Positions 1 through 5,223 of a DNA stretch of 5,223 nt are shown one piece after another. The position numbers and the translations under genes are program-made. Source of the stretch: Clostridiaceae bacterium (GTDB taxonomy: Bacteria; Bacillota; Clostridia; Peptostreptococcales; Peptostreptococcaceae); assembly GCA_902362365.1 (NCBI GenBank), contig CABIVQ010000090.1, forward strand, positions 1 through 5,223, in the 5' to 3' direction. The notes beneath the pieces were generated by a model that saw only the letters and a program-made list of their open reading frames with translations, was not told the DNA's origin and ran no database searches. The first letter of the stretch is position 1, and every line of letters begins with the position of its first letter.

Positions 1-90
1 TAGACCTCGCAAGTGTCTTGGATATAAGACACCTGCAGAGGTATTTGATGCAACATGAATATAAAGTGTTGCACTTATATTGACAATCTA
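1..90 (+). mobile_element. IS30-family insertion sequence, right (3') end, partial
   Basis: This stretch holds the last codons of an IS30-type transposase, followed about 10 nt later by a candidate terminal inverted repeat at 66-90 (gtgttgcacttatattgaca then atcta). Read inward from 90, the end (TAGATTGTC...ACACTTTA) aligns imperfectly, at roughly 19 of 26 positions by eye, with the sequence read inward from 5098 at the other edge of the window (TAG..GTTG...ATACTTTA). That fits the right and left ends of the same kind of element. The outer boundary is inferred and could be off by a few bases. The rest of the element lies outside the window. The insertion sits only about 17 nt beyond the terminator of the minus-strand operon. 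Confidence 0.75.
2..58 (+). CDS. IS30-family transposase, C-terminal 18 residues (5'-partial)
   Basis: The frame starting at base 2 reads RPRKCLGYKTPAEVFDAT and stops at TGA (56-58). The pattern RPRKxLGxxTPxEVF is the hallmark C-terminus of IS30-family DDE transposases, downstream of the catalytic glutamate region, so the family call is firm despite the short length. The rest of the gene lies outside the window, so nothing can be said about whether the transposase is intact. The enzyme cuts and joins the ends of its own element. The gene runs opposite to all other genes here and ends just before the element's terminal repeat, as usual for this family. Confidence 0.85.
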   Translation, partial: RPRKCLGYKTPAEVFDAT

Positions 91-107
91 TCATTTATAA
101 ACAATAT

Positions 108-152
108 AAAACTACCTATATAATATTTTCTATTTTTATATAGGTAGTTTTT
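108..152 (-). terminator. Intrinsic terminator of the GntR-ABC operon, probably bidirectional
   Basis: There is a perfect 15-bp stem, AAAACTACCTATATA (108-122) against TATATAGGTAGTTTT (137-151), with a 14-nt loop. The arms carry A's on the left and T's on the right, so a U-run follows the stem whichever strand is transcribed. It begins 4 nt past the stop codon of the last operon gene (156). On the plus strand it would also stop transcripts leaving the IS30 element at 1-90 from running antisense into the operon. Confidence 0.85.
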
Positions 153-155
153 CTA

Positions 156-1448
156 TTATTTCACAACACTTAAACTTATATTTCCATCATATACACTATT
201 TTCATTATTTTCAATATTTCCTTTTACTGCATATAAAGTTTTCTTACTATTTCTATCTACTATGTATAAATATGATGTTGTAATAGGTCTACTATCCCAA
301 GACGCTTCTGTATCTTTTTGAGTTTCAATAGATATAAATAACTTATTATCTATGCACCTAATATTCTCTATAGTATATGACATACTATTAGTATTTTTAA
401 TGCTATCATCAAATTCTAATGAGTATGCTATTTCTTTATTAACTATTTTTTTCGTATTTAAGTCAACTTCCATTTCACGTATTTCGAATTTTTCGCCTCC
501 AATATAATCGTATATAAAGTAAGCTTTATCATCTATTAAATAATATTTGAATATGTTCCATAATCCATCTAATTCTTCCTCTTCATTAGATTCTCCATCT
601 TTACCTAACTCTATAGTTTCAAACTTTCTAGTTTTTAAGCTAAATGATAATAATTGAGTTTCTCTTTTAACCTCATATTTATCATTTTTACTATATAATG
701 TATTTACAAAGTATGCCGTATCATCTTTTGCAAATGCAGCATTATATCCGATTGCTGACTCTCCATCTTTACTAAGTGATTTAGTTAATATATTCTCTGA
801 ACTTTCATTTTCTAAATCTAATTTGTATACATATATTCTTGATTCTTCAATTTGATTTTCATAGGTATTAATATTATTATAATTTTCTATATCTACTCCA
901 ACAACTATATATAAATTATCTTCATATCTAATAGGAACAGTATTTGTTGATATCCCATTATCTCCACTATTTTTAAAATATGTATCCAGCGGTATAGTAT
1001 ACTCTGTAAGTTTTCCTGTTTCGATATTTTCCTCCATTACTGTCGCTACTATCTCTAATTTTTCATCATTAGAAGTTTCATTTGTATAATGTATACCTAC
1101 ACTTACTACTCCAACATAATTATCATACTGATACGTTCCTACAATTCCTTGTGAATAATTCAACATATCCTCATTAGTTATTAAATCTTGTGCATCACTA
1201 AATCTATTCGGTGTAGTTACGGCAAAATTATCTTTGCTAATTCCATCTTTACTTATTGTGGTTTTTGTTGTCTTATATGAATTTTGCACATTTTGGAAAA
1301 TTATATTTACATCCTCTAATGCAGATTTGCTACCTTTTAATTCTTCAATTTTAATTTTTTCTTTATCGTTTATCCACATAAAAATGCTTAAACCTATCAT
1401 TGTTATTATTGAACCTGCAAGAATCATTCTTGATAATTTTAATTTCAT
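156..1448 (-). CDS. Membrane-anchored extracytoplasmic protein with beta-propeller-like repeats, fourth gene of the ABC operon
   Basis: This 430-residue protein is not one I recognise by name. Residues 1-7 are basic and residues 8-26 form one hydrophobic helix. No lipobox cysteine is present, so it looks like an N-terminally anchored protein with its body outside the cell. From about residue 105 there are roughly five imperfect 45-60 residue units. Each begins with a strand of the type D-D/N-x-x-Y/L-hydrophobic run (EDNLYIVV 176-183, DDTAYFVN 242-249, DDKAYFIY 306-313, DNKLFISI 367-374). Each continues with a second pair of strands ending in a turn like LxxKTxK. This is the layout of propeller blades, which is my inference. 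The related motif KDGES or KDGIS recurs near residues 67, 227 and 283. The ATG is preceded by AGGGGGTG (1463-1456) at 7 nt spacing, and this site overlaps the permease stop codon, so the gene is co-transcribed with the transporter. It may sense, bind or scaffold for the transporter; no catalytic motif is visible. Confidence 0.85.
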   Translation of the reverse strand: MKLKLSRMILAGSIITMIGLSIFMWINDKEKIKIEELKGSKSALEDVNIIFQNVQNSYKTTKTTISKDGISKDNFAVTTPNRFSDAQDLITNEDMLNYSQGIVGTYQYDNYVGVVSVGIHYTNETSNDEKLEIVATVMEENIETGKLTEYTIPLDTYFKNSGDNGISTNTVPIRYEDNLYIVVGVDIENYNNINTYENQIEESRIYVYKLDLENESSENILTKSLSKDGESAIGYNAAFAKDDTAYFVNTLYSKNDKYEVKRETQLLSFSLKTRKFETIELGKDGESNEEEELDGLWNIFKYYLIDDKAYFIYDYIGGEKFEIREMEVDLNTKKIVNKEIAYSLEFDDSIKNTNSMSYTIENIRCIDNKLFISIETQKDTEASWDSRPITTSYLYIVDRNSKKTLYAVKGNIENNENSVYDGNISLSVVK

Positions 1449-1461
1449 ATATATTCACCCC

Positions 1462-2280
1462 CTAAAGATATATCTTTTTATTTAAAAGCTTATATGATAT
1501 TCCCATTGATACTAACGCTGTAATTAGATAACATACGGTTTGATACATTAACAATTGACCGCTGTGTGATTTATAAGCTATCACATATAAGTTAATCATA
1601 CAAAAAATAACTATATATCCTATTCCAAGTAGTATACCTACTTTTCTAAATGACTTTTGAATTATTATTCCTGTAAATATAATAATTACCGAAATTATTA
1701 TACCTATTATATTTATCATAATGAATGAAATACCATCAAATTGCATAAATCCTAGTAAACTAAACGATAATCTCCCTTGCAAAATATCTATAATTTGACT
1801 TAATGTTACTGGTGTTAATGAAGTTACTACAAATGCAGATATTATCCAAGATAAAAATTGCACAATTATTACTCCATATATAAGAAATACAATAGTAATT
1901 AATTTTGCTATATACATATCAAATTTATTATTTGGTAACATAAAAAGTGTGTATGCAGTTTTGCTTTTTCCTACAAAATCTCTATACCAAATTACAAATG
2001 CATAAAGTAAACATATAACAATTGCAACTATAAAGGCCATACACATAATAGTAAATATATCACCCATCACATCTTCCCTTATAATTCTAGCTGATGATGC
2101 TTTTTGTAAAATTTTAATACTCTTATTAGTTCCAAGCCTTGCAGATACTTTAAACACTACATTAATTAACCCTGCTACTACTACACATACATTAAAAGCA
2201 ATAAATGCAAAAAGCATACTAAAATATAATTTATATATTCTCTTAAACTCTATATCATATAAAGTTAATATTTTATTCAC
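1462..2280 (-). CDS. ABC-2 type transporter permease, operon-linked to a YtrA-type regulator
   Basis: This 272-residue protein has six predicted membrane helices, at roughly residues 19-42, 75-100, 124-152, 178-206, 214-234 and 244-264. It has a short cytoplasmic N-terminus and a larger loop of about 30 residues after helix 1. After helix 2, the sequence WYRDFVGKSKTAYTLFMLP (residues 98-116) matches the cytoplasmic 'R-D..GK..Y.L..LP' segment seen in permeases of YtrC/D-like and bacitracin-type ABC systems, where it probably contacts the ATPase. The start is GTG. It is supported by GGGAGGT 8 nt upstream and by an 8-nt overlap (GTGAATAA) with the end of the ATPase gene, which suggests translational coupling. 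It would form the membrane channel with the adjacent ATPase. Substrate unknown; peptide, antibiotic or lipid-linked precursor handling is a family-level guess. Confidence 0.87.
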   Translation of the reverse strand: MNKILTLYDIEFKRIYKLYFSMLFAFIAFNVCVVVAGLINVVFKVSARLGTNKSIKILQKASSARIIREDVMGDIFTIMCMAFIVAIVICLLYAFVIWYRDFVGKSKTAYTLFMLPNNKFDMYIAKLITIVFLIYGVIIVQFLSWIISAFVVTSLTPVTLSQIIDILQGRLSFSLLGFMQFDGISFIMINIIGIIISVIIIFTGIIIQKSFRKVGILLGIGYIVIFCMINLYVIAYKSHSGQLLMYQTVCYLITALVSMGISYKLLNKKIYL

Positions 2281-2288
2281 CCCTATAT

Positions 2289-2295
2289 ACCTCCC
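2289..2295 (-). promoter_or_regulatory. Ribosome binding site that supports the permease GTG start
   Basis: GGGAGGT on the minus strand lies 8 nt before the GTG at 2280 and inside the last codons of the ATPase gene. No other good start with a Shine-Dalgarno sequence exists nearby; the first internal Met is residue 22. Ribosomes finishing the ATPase could reinitiate here. The frameshift upstream would make in-frame ribosomes stop at 2566, which might weaken such coupling. Confidence 0.7.
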
Positions 2296-2601
2296 TCATT
2301 TTATCTACGATTGACATTCCTTCTTTTTCTCTTGCTTCTTCAACATTAAATTCACATACTAATTTCCCATTATTTATAAGTATTACATCATCTACAATCA
2401 TTTCTATTTCTGGTATTTCATGAGTTGTAATTACTATACTTTGTTCATCAGTCATATATCTTACCATCATTTTTATGATTTCTTCTCTTTTAAATATATC
2501 AATACCAGAGAATGGCTCATCTAGTAAAATATATTTTGATTCTTGAGCAAAACCTAAGATTATTTTTATTCTTGCTCTATTTCCTTTTGATAAATCAGAT
2601 A

Positions 2602-2607
2602 TTTTTT
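2602..2607 (-). other. Frameshift site in the ATPase gene: run of six A's (T6 on the plus strand)
   Basis: The minus strand reads GAT AAA AAA TAT CTG here, then leaves the family frame. Seven A's instead of six would read D-K-K-I-S-D-L-S-K-G-N, restoring the expected lead into the ABC signature and an uninterrupted 230-residue protein. The lesion is therefore a single-base loss located at this homopolymer. Everything downstream in the restored frame is well conserved in character, with no additional stop, which suggests the change is recent or not real. Confidence 0.85.
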
Positions 2608-2973
2608 ATCATCCGTTATATCAAAGTTCTTAAGCATTTCATAAGCTTTTTCATTATTCCAATGTTTATAAAATACGCTCATAAATTCAAATGTTTCTTT
2701 TATATTTAGCTGTGGAAAATGTATATCTATATCTGGAACAAAAGCTAATTTATCATATATTTTGTTACTTATAGCTTCTCCATCTATTAATATTTCTCCC
2801 TTATCTAACTTTACTAGACCTGATATAGCCTTTAGTATTGTGGATTTTCCTACTCCGTTTGTTCCTAATATACATGTTATTTTTCCTTCATGTATATTAA
2901 ATGATATATTATCAAGAGCTTTTGTTCTTTTATATCTCTTTACAACATTTTTTACCTCTATCATAAAGTCCCC

Positions 2974-3330
2974 CTAGTATCTATCATTTATAATTTTTAT
3001 AATTTCTTCTTTATCTACATTTATAGCTTTCATACTTTCTATAAATAACTCCATAGATTCATCAATTAAATTTTGTTTTATATCGTTTATTATATTTGCA
3101 TCAGTTGTTATTGTACTTTGATAATTTCTCGCTGTATTTATAATCCCCATATCCTCCATCTCCTTATATGCTTTTTGAACAGTATTTGGATTTACTTTTA
3201 TACTTACTGCCATTTCTCGTCTTGATGGAATTGCATCCCCAGGACTTAAATTTCCATTAACCACCTGTTGTTTCATGTATCTAACTATTTGAATATATAC
3301 AGGTTCTCTGTCATTAGGTATAAAATTCAT
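2974..3330 (-). CDS. GntR-family transcriptional regulator, YtrA subfamily
   Basis: This 118-residue DNA-binding repressor has the short YtrA layout. A winged helix-turn-helix covers about residues 10-75, with the GntR signature PVYIQIVRYMKQQV, then SPGDAIPSRREMAVSIKVNPNTVQ (recognition helix about 40-55) and AYKEMEDMGII leading to the wing. A roughly 40-residue helical tail (about 78-118) then serves for dimerisation. It lacks the large effector domain of FadR or HutC types. In this subfamily the repressor usually controls its own operon with ABC transporter genes, which is the arrangement here. ATG 3330 has GGAGGTG 5 nt upstream. The gene ends 9 nt before the ATPase start. Two matching 24-bp dyads around its promoter are the likely autoregulatory operators. 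The inducing signal is unknown; in Bacillus the related system responds to cell-wall-active antibiotics. Confidence 0.92.
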   Translation of the reverse strand: MNFIPNDREPVYIQIVRYMKQQVVNGNLSPGDAIPSRREMAVSIKVNPNTVQKAYKEMEDMGIINTARNYQSTITTDANIINDIKQNLIDESMELFIESMKAINVDKEEIIKIINDRY

Positions 3331-3347
3331 TATTTCACCTCCGTATC

Positions 3348-3371
3348 ACTGTACTATATCAGTAGTACACT
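3348..3371 (-). promoter_or_regulatory. Operator-like dyad 2, inside the operon leader
   Basis: On the plus strand ACTGTACTA (3348-3356) and TAGTACACT (3363-3371) form 9-bp arms, with one mismatch pair, around a 6-bp spacer. The arms match those of dyad 1 (AGTGTATTA) at 8 of 9 positions, and the arm and spacer lengths are identical. The site falls at about +5 to +28 of the predicted transcript, so bound repressor would block early elongation or promoter escape. GT...AC dyads are the general GntR-family operator type. Confidence 0.72.
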
Positions 3372-3373
3372 CT

Positions 3374-3403
3374 ATAAGTGTATTATAATCATAATACACT
3401 TAT
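3374..3403 (-). promoter_or_regulatory. Operator-like dyad 1, overlapping the -10 box
   Basis: A perfect 13-bp inverted repeat, ATAAGTGTATTAT (3374-3386) and its complement (3391-3403), has a 4-bp centre. Its core is AGTGTATTA-N6-TAATACACT (3377-3400), the same architecture as dyad 2, and the two centres are 29 bp apart. It covers the -10 box and most of the -10/-35 spacer, so binding here would exclude RNA polymerase. It is the likely main operator of the GntR regulator. Confidence 0.75.
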
Positions 3404-3410
3404 AATACAA
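3382..3410 (-). promoter_or_regulatory. Promoter of the GntR-ABC operon (sigma-A type)
   Basis: On the minus strand the -35 box TTGTAT (3410-3405) is followed after exactly 17 nt by a consensus -10 box TATAAT (3387-3382). Transcription should start near 3375, giving a leader of about 45 nt before the GntR ATG at 3330. Box quality and the placement of both dyads support this as the regulated promoter of the four genes downstream. Confidence 0.8.
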
Positions 3411-3440
3411 TACTTTTCTTATTTTATACTCTATCAAACA

Positions 3441-3529
3441 ATAAAAATGCTCAGCATTATATTTAAATTTACTAACATGCACCGTCTATTTTGCTAATGT
3501 GAGTAAATTTATATTATTATACTGAGCAT
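3441..3529 (-). terminator. Long hairpin terminator behind the beta-helix gene
   Basis: An 83-nt imperfect hairpin spans 3447-3529. The outer stem is ATGCTCAG/CTGAGCAT (3447-3454 with 3522-3529). A loosely paired AT section follows, then an inner 10-bp stem TAAATTTACT/AGTAAATTTA (3464-3473 with 3502-3511), continued by ACAT/ATGT and GCA/TGC around a small loop. Read on the minus strand, the stem ends in a run of U's (UUUUUAUU), so it works as the intrinsic terminator of the gene ending at 3558. It also separates that gene from the operon promoter, which begins about 30 nt further on. It is far longer than a simple terminator needs to be. Confidence 0.75.
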
Positions 3530-3557
3530 AAATTTTATATCTTATAGTTTAATTTAC

Positions 3558-5096
3558 TTATTGAATCTCTCCTTCAATATTACCTTGTTGGGTATTTTCA
3601 TTTCGTACATTACTTTGAGGTGCACTTTGCATATTACCTTTGTTTACACCTCTACCACCTCTAGGCATTCCAATACTTCCTCCTGATGAAATTCCATCTT
3701 GAGTGATACTTGTTATACTACTTGATACTGTAGTACTTCCAATTTCAGTTCCCTTGCTATACGTTCCTCCTGAGTATAATCCATCACTCTGAGTTCCTGT
3801 TGAACTTCCTCCAACATAAACTTTATATGTTGAGTTAGATTTTATTTCTGGAGAAGATACCACAACAGATTGATAAGTTTTTGATGGTGCAAATGTTAAT
3901 ACATTGTTTCCACTTTCATCTTCAACATGTATTATAGAATTAGCATCCTGCTGTGATACACTAATATTTAAAGAGTTTTGACTCGATGAATCACTAGGAG
4001 TTTGGACCATTCCTAGACTTCCTGCTGTGATTAAAGTGCCTCCTGATATATTAAAGTTTCCATCATAATCTAATGCTCCATTTCCACCATTAGTTGGCCC
4101 ATTTACGATAACAACGCCATCAGTCATTTCGATATTACCATTTGAATCTATTCCATCTCCATCTGCATCTACTACAATATATCCTCCTTTAATATTTATT
4201 GCCCCATTACTATCAGAAGCAAAATTATTTTGACCTGGTCTACCATTTGTTGAAGAACTATCATTTCCTCCAGCTGCATTCATACCATCATCACTTGCTA
4301 CTACATGTATTTTCCCATCATTAATAGTTATAACTTCACTTTCTATACCTTCATATGATTTAGTTACATTTATATTCCCACCATTAATTTCTAAAGTAGA
4401 ATCTGAATGTATTCCATCATCTCCAGAAGACAGATTTATAGTACCACTATTTATCACTAAACTGTCATTTGAATGAATTGAGTCATCTGATGAGTCTATA
4501 TCAATAGTCCCTCCATCTATAGTTATGTTTACACCTGCTTTAATCCCCTTTGCACTAGTTGACTCTTCAGATATATCTGTATTTTCTATCGTAGTAGTTT
4601 GCTCGTTTGGTCCTTTAGGTATCTGATCTGGTCTTCCTCCCCAGTTACCCCATTCTTGATTGTTTTTATCACTACTACTATTGGCACTTCCTCCTCCAGA
4701 AGAAATTTTTATATCTCCAGTCTTGATTAAAGTATTAGTTTCACCCTGTATTCCATCTTGACCTGCTGTAATATCTAGCTTTCCACCTTCTATGGATACA
4801 TATCCTTTTGATGTATCTTCAGTGTTGTTGGATTTAATTCCATCTCCACCTGCATTTATAGTTATGTTTCCTCCAGTCACAACTACAGAGTCCTTACCTC
4901 TTAATGCATCTCCAACTGAAGTAACATTTATATTACCATCTTGTATTACTAAATCATCCTTACTTACAATAGCTCTATCATAATTTCCACTTACCTCTAA
5001 AGATCCTGTTCCTATGAAAGTTAAATCTTCTTTACTAAATATAGCTGCATTAGGCTCGTCCGTAGTTTCATCTTCAAAAACATACTCTGAACCATT
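3558..5096 (-). CDS. Cthe_2159-type carbohydrate-binding beta-helix protein (DUF4353), 5'-truncated by an IS
   Basis: 512 codons remain open from 5096 to TAA at 3558. The protein is built of 22-24 residue coils of the form S/K-x-D-x-L-x-I-x-x-G-x-I-x-V-x(4)-D-x-I/L-x-S (for example residues 21-43, 45-67 and 68-90, counting from 5096). These stack as a right-handed parallel beta-helix whose repeated acidic turns (DDSIHS, DDGIHS, GDGIDS) can bind calcium. Cthe_2159 of Clostridium thermocellum, of this family, binds cellulose and polygalacturonate. Two glycine/serine/asparagine-rich loops containing GRP interrupt the helix. The usual C-terminal module (IIHVEDESGNN, FAPSKTYQS, SSPEIKSNSTYKVYVGG) is complete, followed by a low-complexity Gly/Asn/Gln tail. 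The signal peptide and first coils are missing: an in-frame TAG (5099-5097) sits at the IS junction. A GTG at 4880 is an internal Val codon in the middle of a coil, with no convincing ribosome site, so it is not the native start. The fragment is probably not secreted. Confidence 0.85.
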   Translation of the reverse strand, partial: NGSEYVFEDETTDEPNAAIFSKEDLTFIGTGSLEVSGNYDRAIVSKDDLVIQDGNINVTSVGDALRGKDSVVVTGGNITINAGGDGIKSNNTEDTSKGYVSIEGGKLDITAGQDGIQGETNTLIKTGDIKISSGGGSANSSSDKNNQEWGNWGGRPDQIPKGPNEQTTTIENTDISEESTSAKGIKAGVNITIDGGTIDIDSSDDSIHSNDSLVINSGTINLSSGDDGIHSDSTLEINGGNINVTKSYEGIESEVITINDGKIHVVASDDGMNAAGGNDSSSTNGRPGQNNFASDSNGAINIKGGYIVVDADGDGIDSNGNIEMTDGVVIVNGPTNGGNGALDYDGNFNISGGTLITAGSLGMVQTPSDSSSQNSLNISVSQQDANSIIHVEDESGNNVLTFAPSKTYQSVVVSSPEIKSNSTYKVYVGGSSTGTQSDGLYSGGTYSKGTEIGSTTVSSSITSITQDGISSGGSIGMPRGGRGVNKGNMQSAPQSNVRNENTQQGNIEGEIQ

Positions 5097-5097
5097 C

Positions 5098-5223
5098 TAG
5101 TGTTGCATTAATGTAAAATTTAATACTTTACAAAATGACCCTCATGATTTTAGAGCTAACGCTCAATTATTATGAGGGTTGAAATTTTTTCCATTTTATT
5201 TTTAGACGCACTTACCTTATAAA
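5098..5223 (+). mobile_element. Probable IS30-family element, left (5') end, partial
   Basis: At 5097/5098 the beta-helix reading frame ends abruptly and non-coding AT-rich sequence begins. Read inward, its first 33 bases resemble the inward-read right end at 90-62, with both starting TAG and both reaching an ACTTTA box. A subterminal hairpin follows at 5138-5179. No transposase start is yet reached by 5223. With this polarity its transposase would lie on the plus strand, the same direction as the copy at 1-90. The repeat match is imperfect, so the IS30 assignment of this end is less sure than that of the left edge. Confidence 0.6.
5138..5190 (+). terminator. Terminator-like hairpin just inside the IS left end
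   Basis: ACCCTCAT (5138-5145) pairs with ATGAGGGT (5172-5179). An inner stem GAGC/GCTC (5153-5156 with 5161-5164) closes a TAAC loop, and a run of six T's follows at 5185-5190. On the plus strand this has the form of an intrinsic terminator placed between the IS edge and the expected transposase gene. It would stop transcription that enters the element from outside, a protection known in several IS families. Confidence 0.65.

Larger units (their letters stand above)
2273..2964 (-). pseudogene. ABC transporter ATP-binding protein (YtrB-like), split by a one-base frameshift
   Basis: Restoring one base gives a 230-residue ATPase of normal length for this small family. Walker A is GTNGVGKST (34-42). 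The Q-loop region FVPDIDIHFP (75-84) has D where Q is usual. The signature is LSKGN (125-129), as is common in YtrB-type proteins instead of LSGGQ. Walker B plus D-loop is YILLDEPFSGID (145-156), and the H-loop is TTHE (180-183). The first frame runs from ATG 2964 with GGGGGA ahead of it and ends at a TAA at 2566 after 132 residues, the last 11 of them non-homologous. The second half stays open in the other frame to TAA at 2273. As written, the first product lacks Walker B and the second (from Met 166 of the restored protein) lacks Walker A, so neither can hydrolyse ATP alone. The gene starts 9 nt after the GntR stop and overlaps the permease by 8 nt. The change may be a true mutation, a sequencing error, or rescued by slippage. 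Confidence 0.88.

Noticed and set aside
48..55. The 8-mer ATGCAACA near the transposase stop matches, in reverse complement, TGTTGCAT at 5101-5108
   Set aside because: The first copy lies inside transposase codons and not at the element edge, so it is probably a coincidence and not the terminal repeat pair.
1234..1485. Plus-strand open frame of 83 codons antisense to the anchored protein and the permease end
   Set aside because: It mirrors well-supported minus-strand genes, has no ribosome site and encodes only low-complexity hydrophobic residues from AT-rich antisense sequence.
2596..2612. Programmed -1 ribosomal frameshift to make full-length ATPase
   Set aside because: The context T AAA AAA T does not fit the X XXY YYZ slippery form, and no clear downstream stimulatory structure was seen; a simple one-base loss explains it better.
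2512..2977. Two plus-strand open frames (2512-2709 and 2762-2977) opposite the ATPase gene
   Set aside because: Both are antisense to conserved ABC motifs, have no Shine-Dalgarno sequence and show no recognisable domain.
3331..3375. Riboswitch or attenuator in the operon leader
   Set aside because: The leader is only about 45 nt and is mostly taken up by the second dyad and the ribosome site, too short for a known riboswitch fold.
4792..4983. Plus-strand open frame of 63 codons inside the beta-helix gene
   Set aside because: It is the antisense of the repeated coil-coding sequence, where the regular codon pattern keeps stops away by chance.
3558..5096. Recurring short motifs in DNA (ccatcatc.., ccaccatt..) that might suggest a CRISPR array or tandem repeats
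   Set aside because: Copies are degenerate, vary in spacing and keep the reading frame; they encode the 22-24 residue coils of the beta-helix.

Overview
The window is very AT-rich, with Gram-positive style ribosome binding sites (GGAGGTG, GGGAGGT, AGGGGGTG) and protein families typical of Clostridia. It most resembles Peptostreptococcaceae or a related low-GC clostridium, but the genus cannot be settled from sequence alone. Every chromosomal gene lies on the minus strand. Both edges of the window are pieces of IS30-family insertion sequences.

Layout from left to right. Positions 1-90 are the right end of an IS30-family element, carrying the last 18 codons of its transposase on the plus strand. 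A strong hairpin terminator at 108-152 closes a four-gene minus-strand operon, listed here in transcription order. The genes are a YtrA-type GntR repressor (3330-2974), an ABC transporter ATPase (2964-2273), a six-helix ABC-2 type permease (2280-1462) and a membrane-anchored extracytoplasmic protein with beta-propeller-like repeats (1448-156). The genes are 9-13 nt apart or overlap by 8 nt. Upstream of the repressor is a clear promoter (TTGTAT-N17-TATAAT). It is flanked by two copies of one 24-bp dyad, AGTGTAYTA-N6-TARTACACT, which are probably the repressor's own operators. The ATPase gene carries a one-base deletion in a run of six A's, which splits it between Walker A and the signature motif.

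Upstream of the operon on the same strand, 5096-3558 encodes most of a large right-handed beta-helix protein of the Cthe_2159 carbohydrate-binding family (formerly DUF4353). Its 5' part is missing: the open frame runs up to 5096 and stops at a TAG that coincides with the apparent start of IS30-like sequence (5098-5223). The gene ends at an unusually long 83-nt hairpin with a U-tract (3529-3441).

The operon looks like a YtrA-type system: a repressor that controls its own ABC exporter or sensor, possibly in response to cell-envelope stress. Here it has one permease and an extra surface-exposed propeller-like partner instead of the longer Bacillus ytr gene set. The two IS30 ends point the same way, so the segment is either bracketed by two direct IS copies or, quite possibly, is a contig that breaks at a repeated IS. 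The most useful leads are the twin operators, the split ATPase, the unrecognised propeller-like partner and the IS-truncated beta-helix gene.
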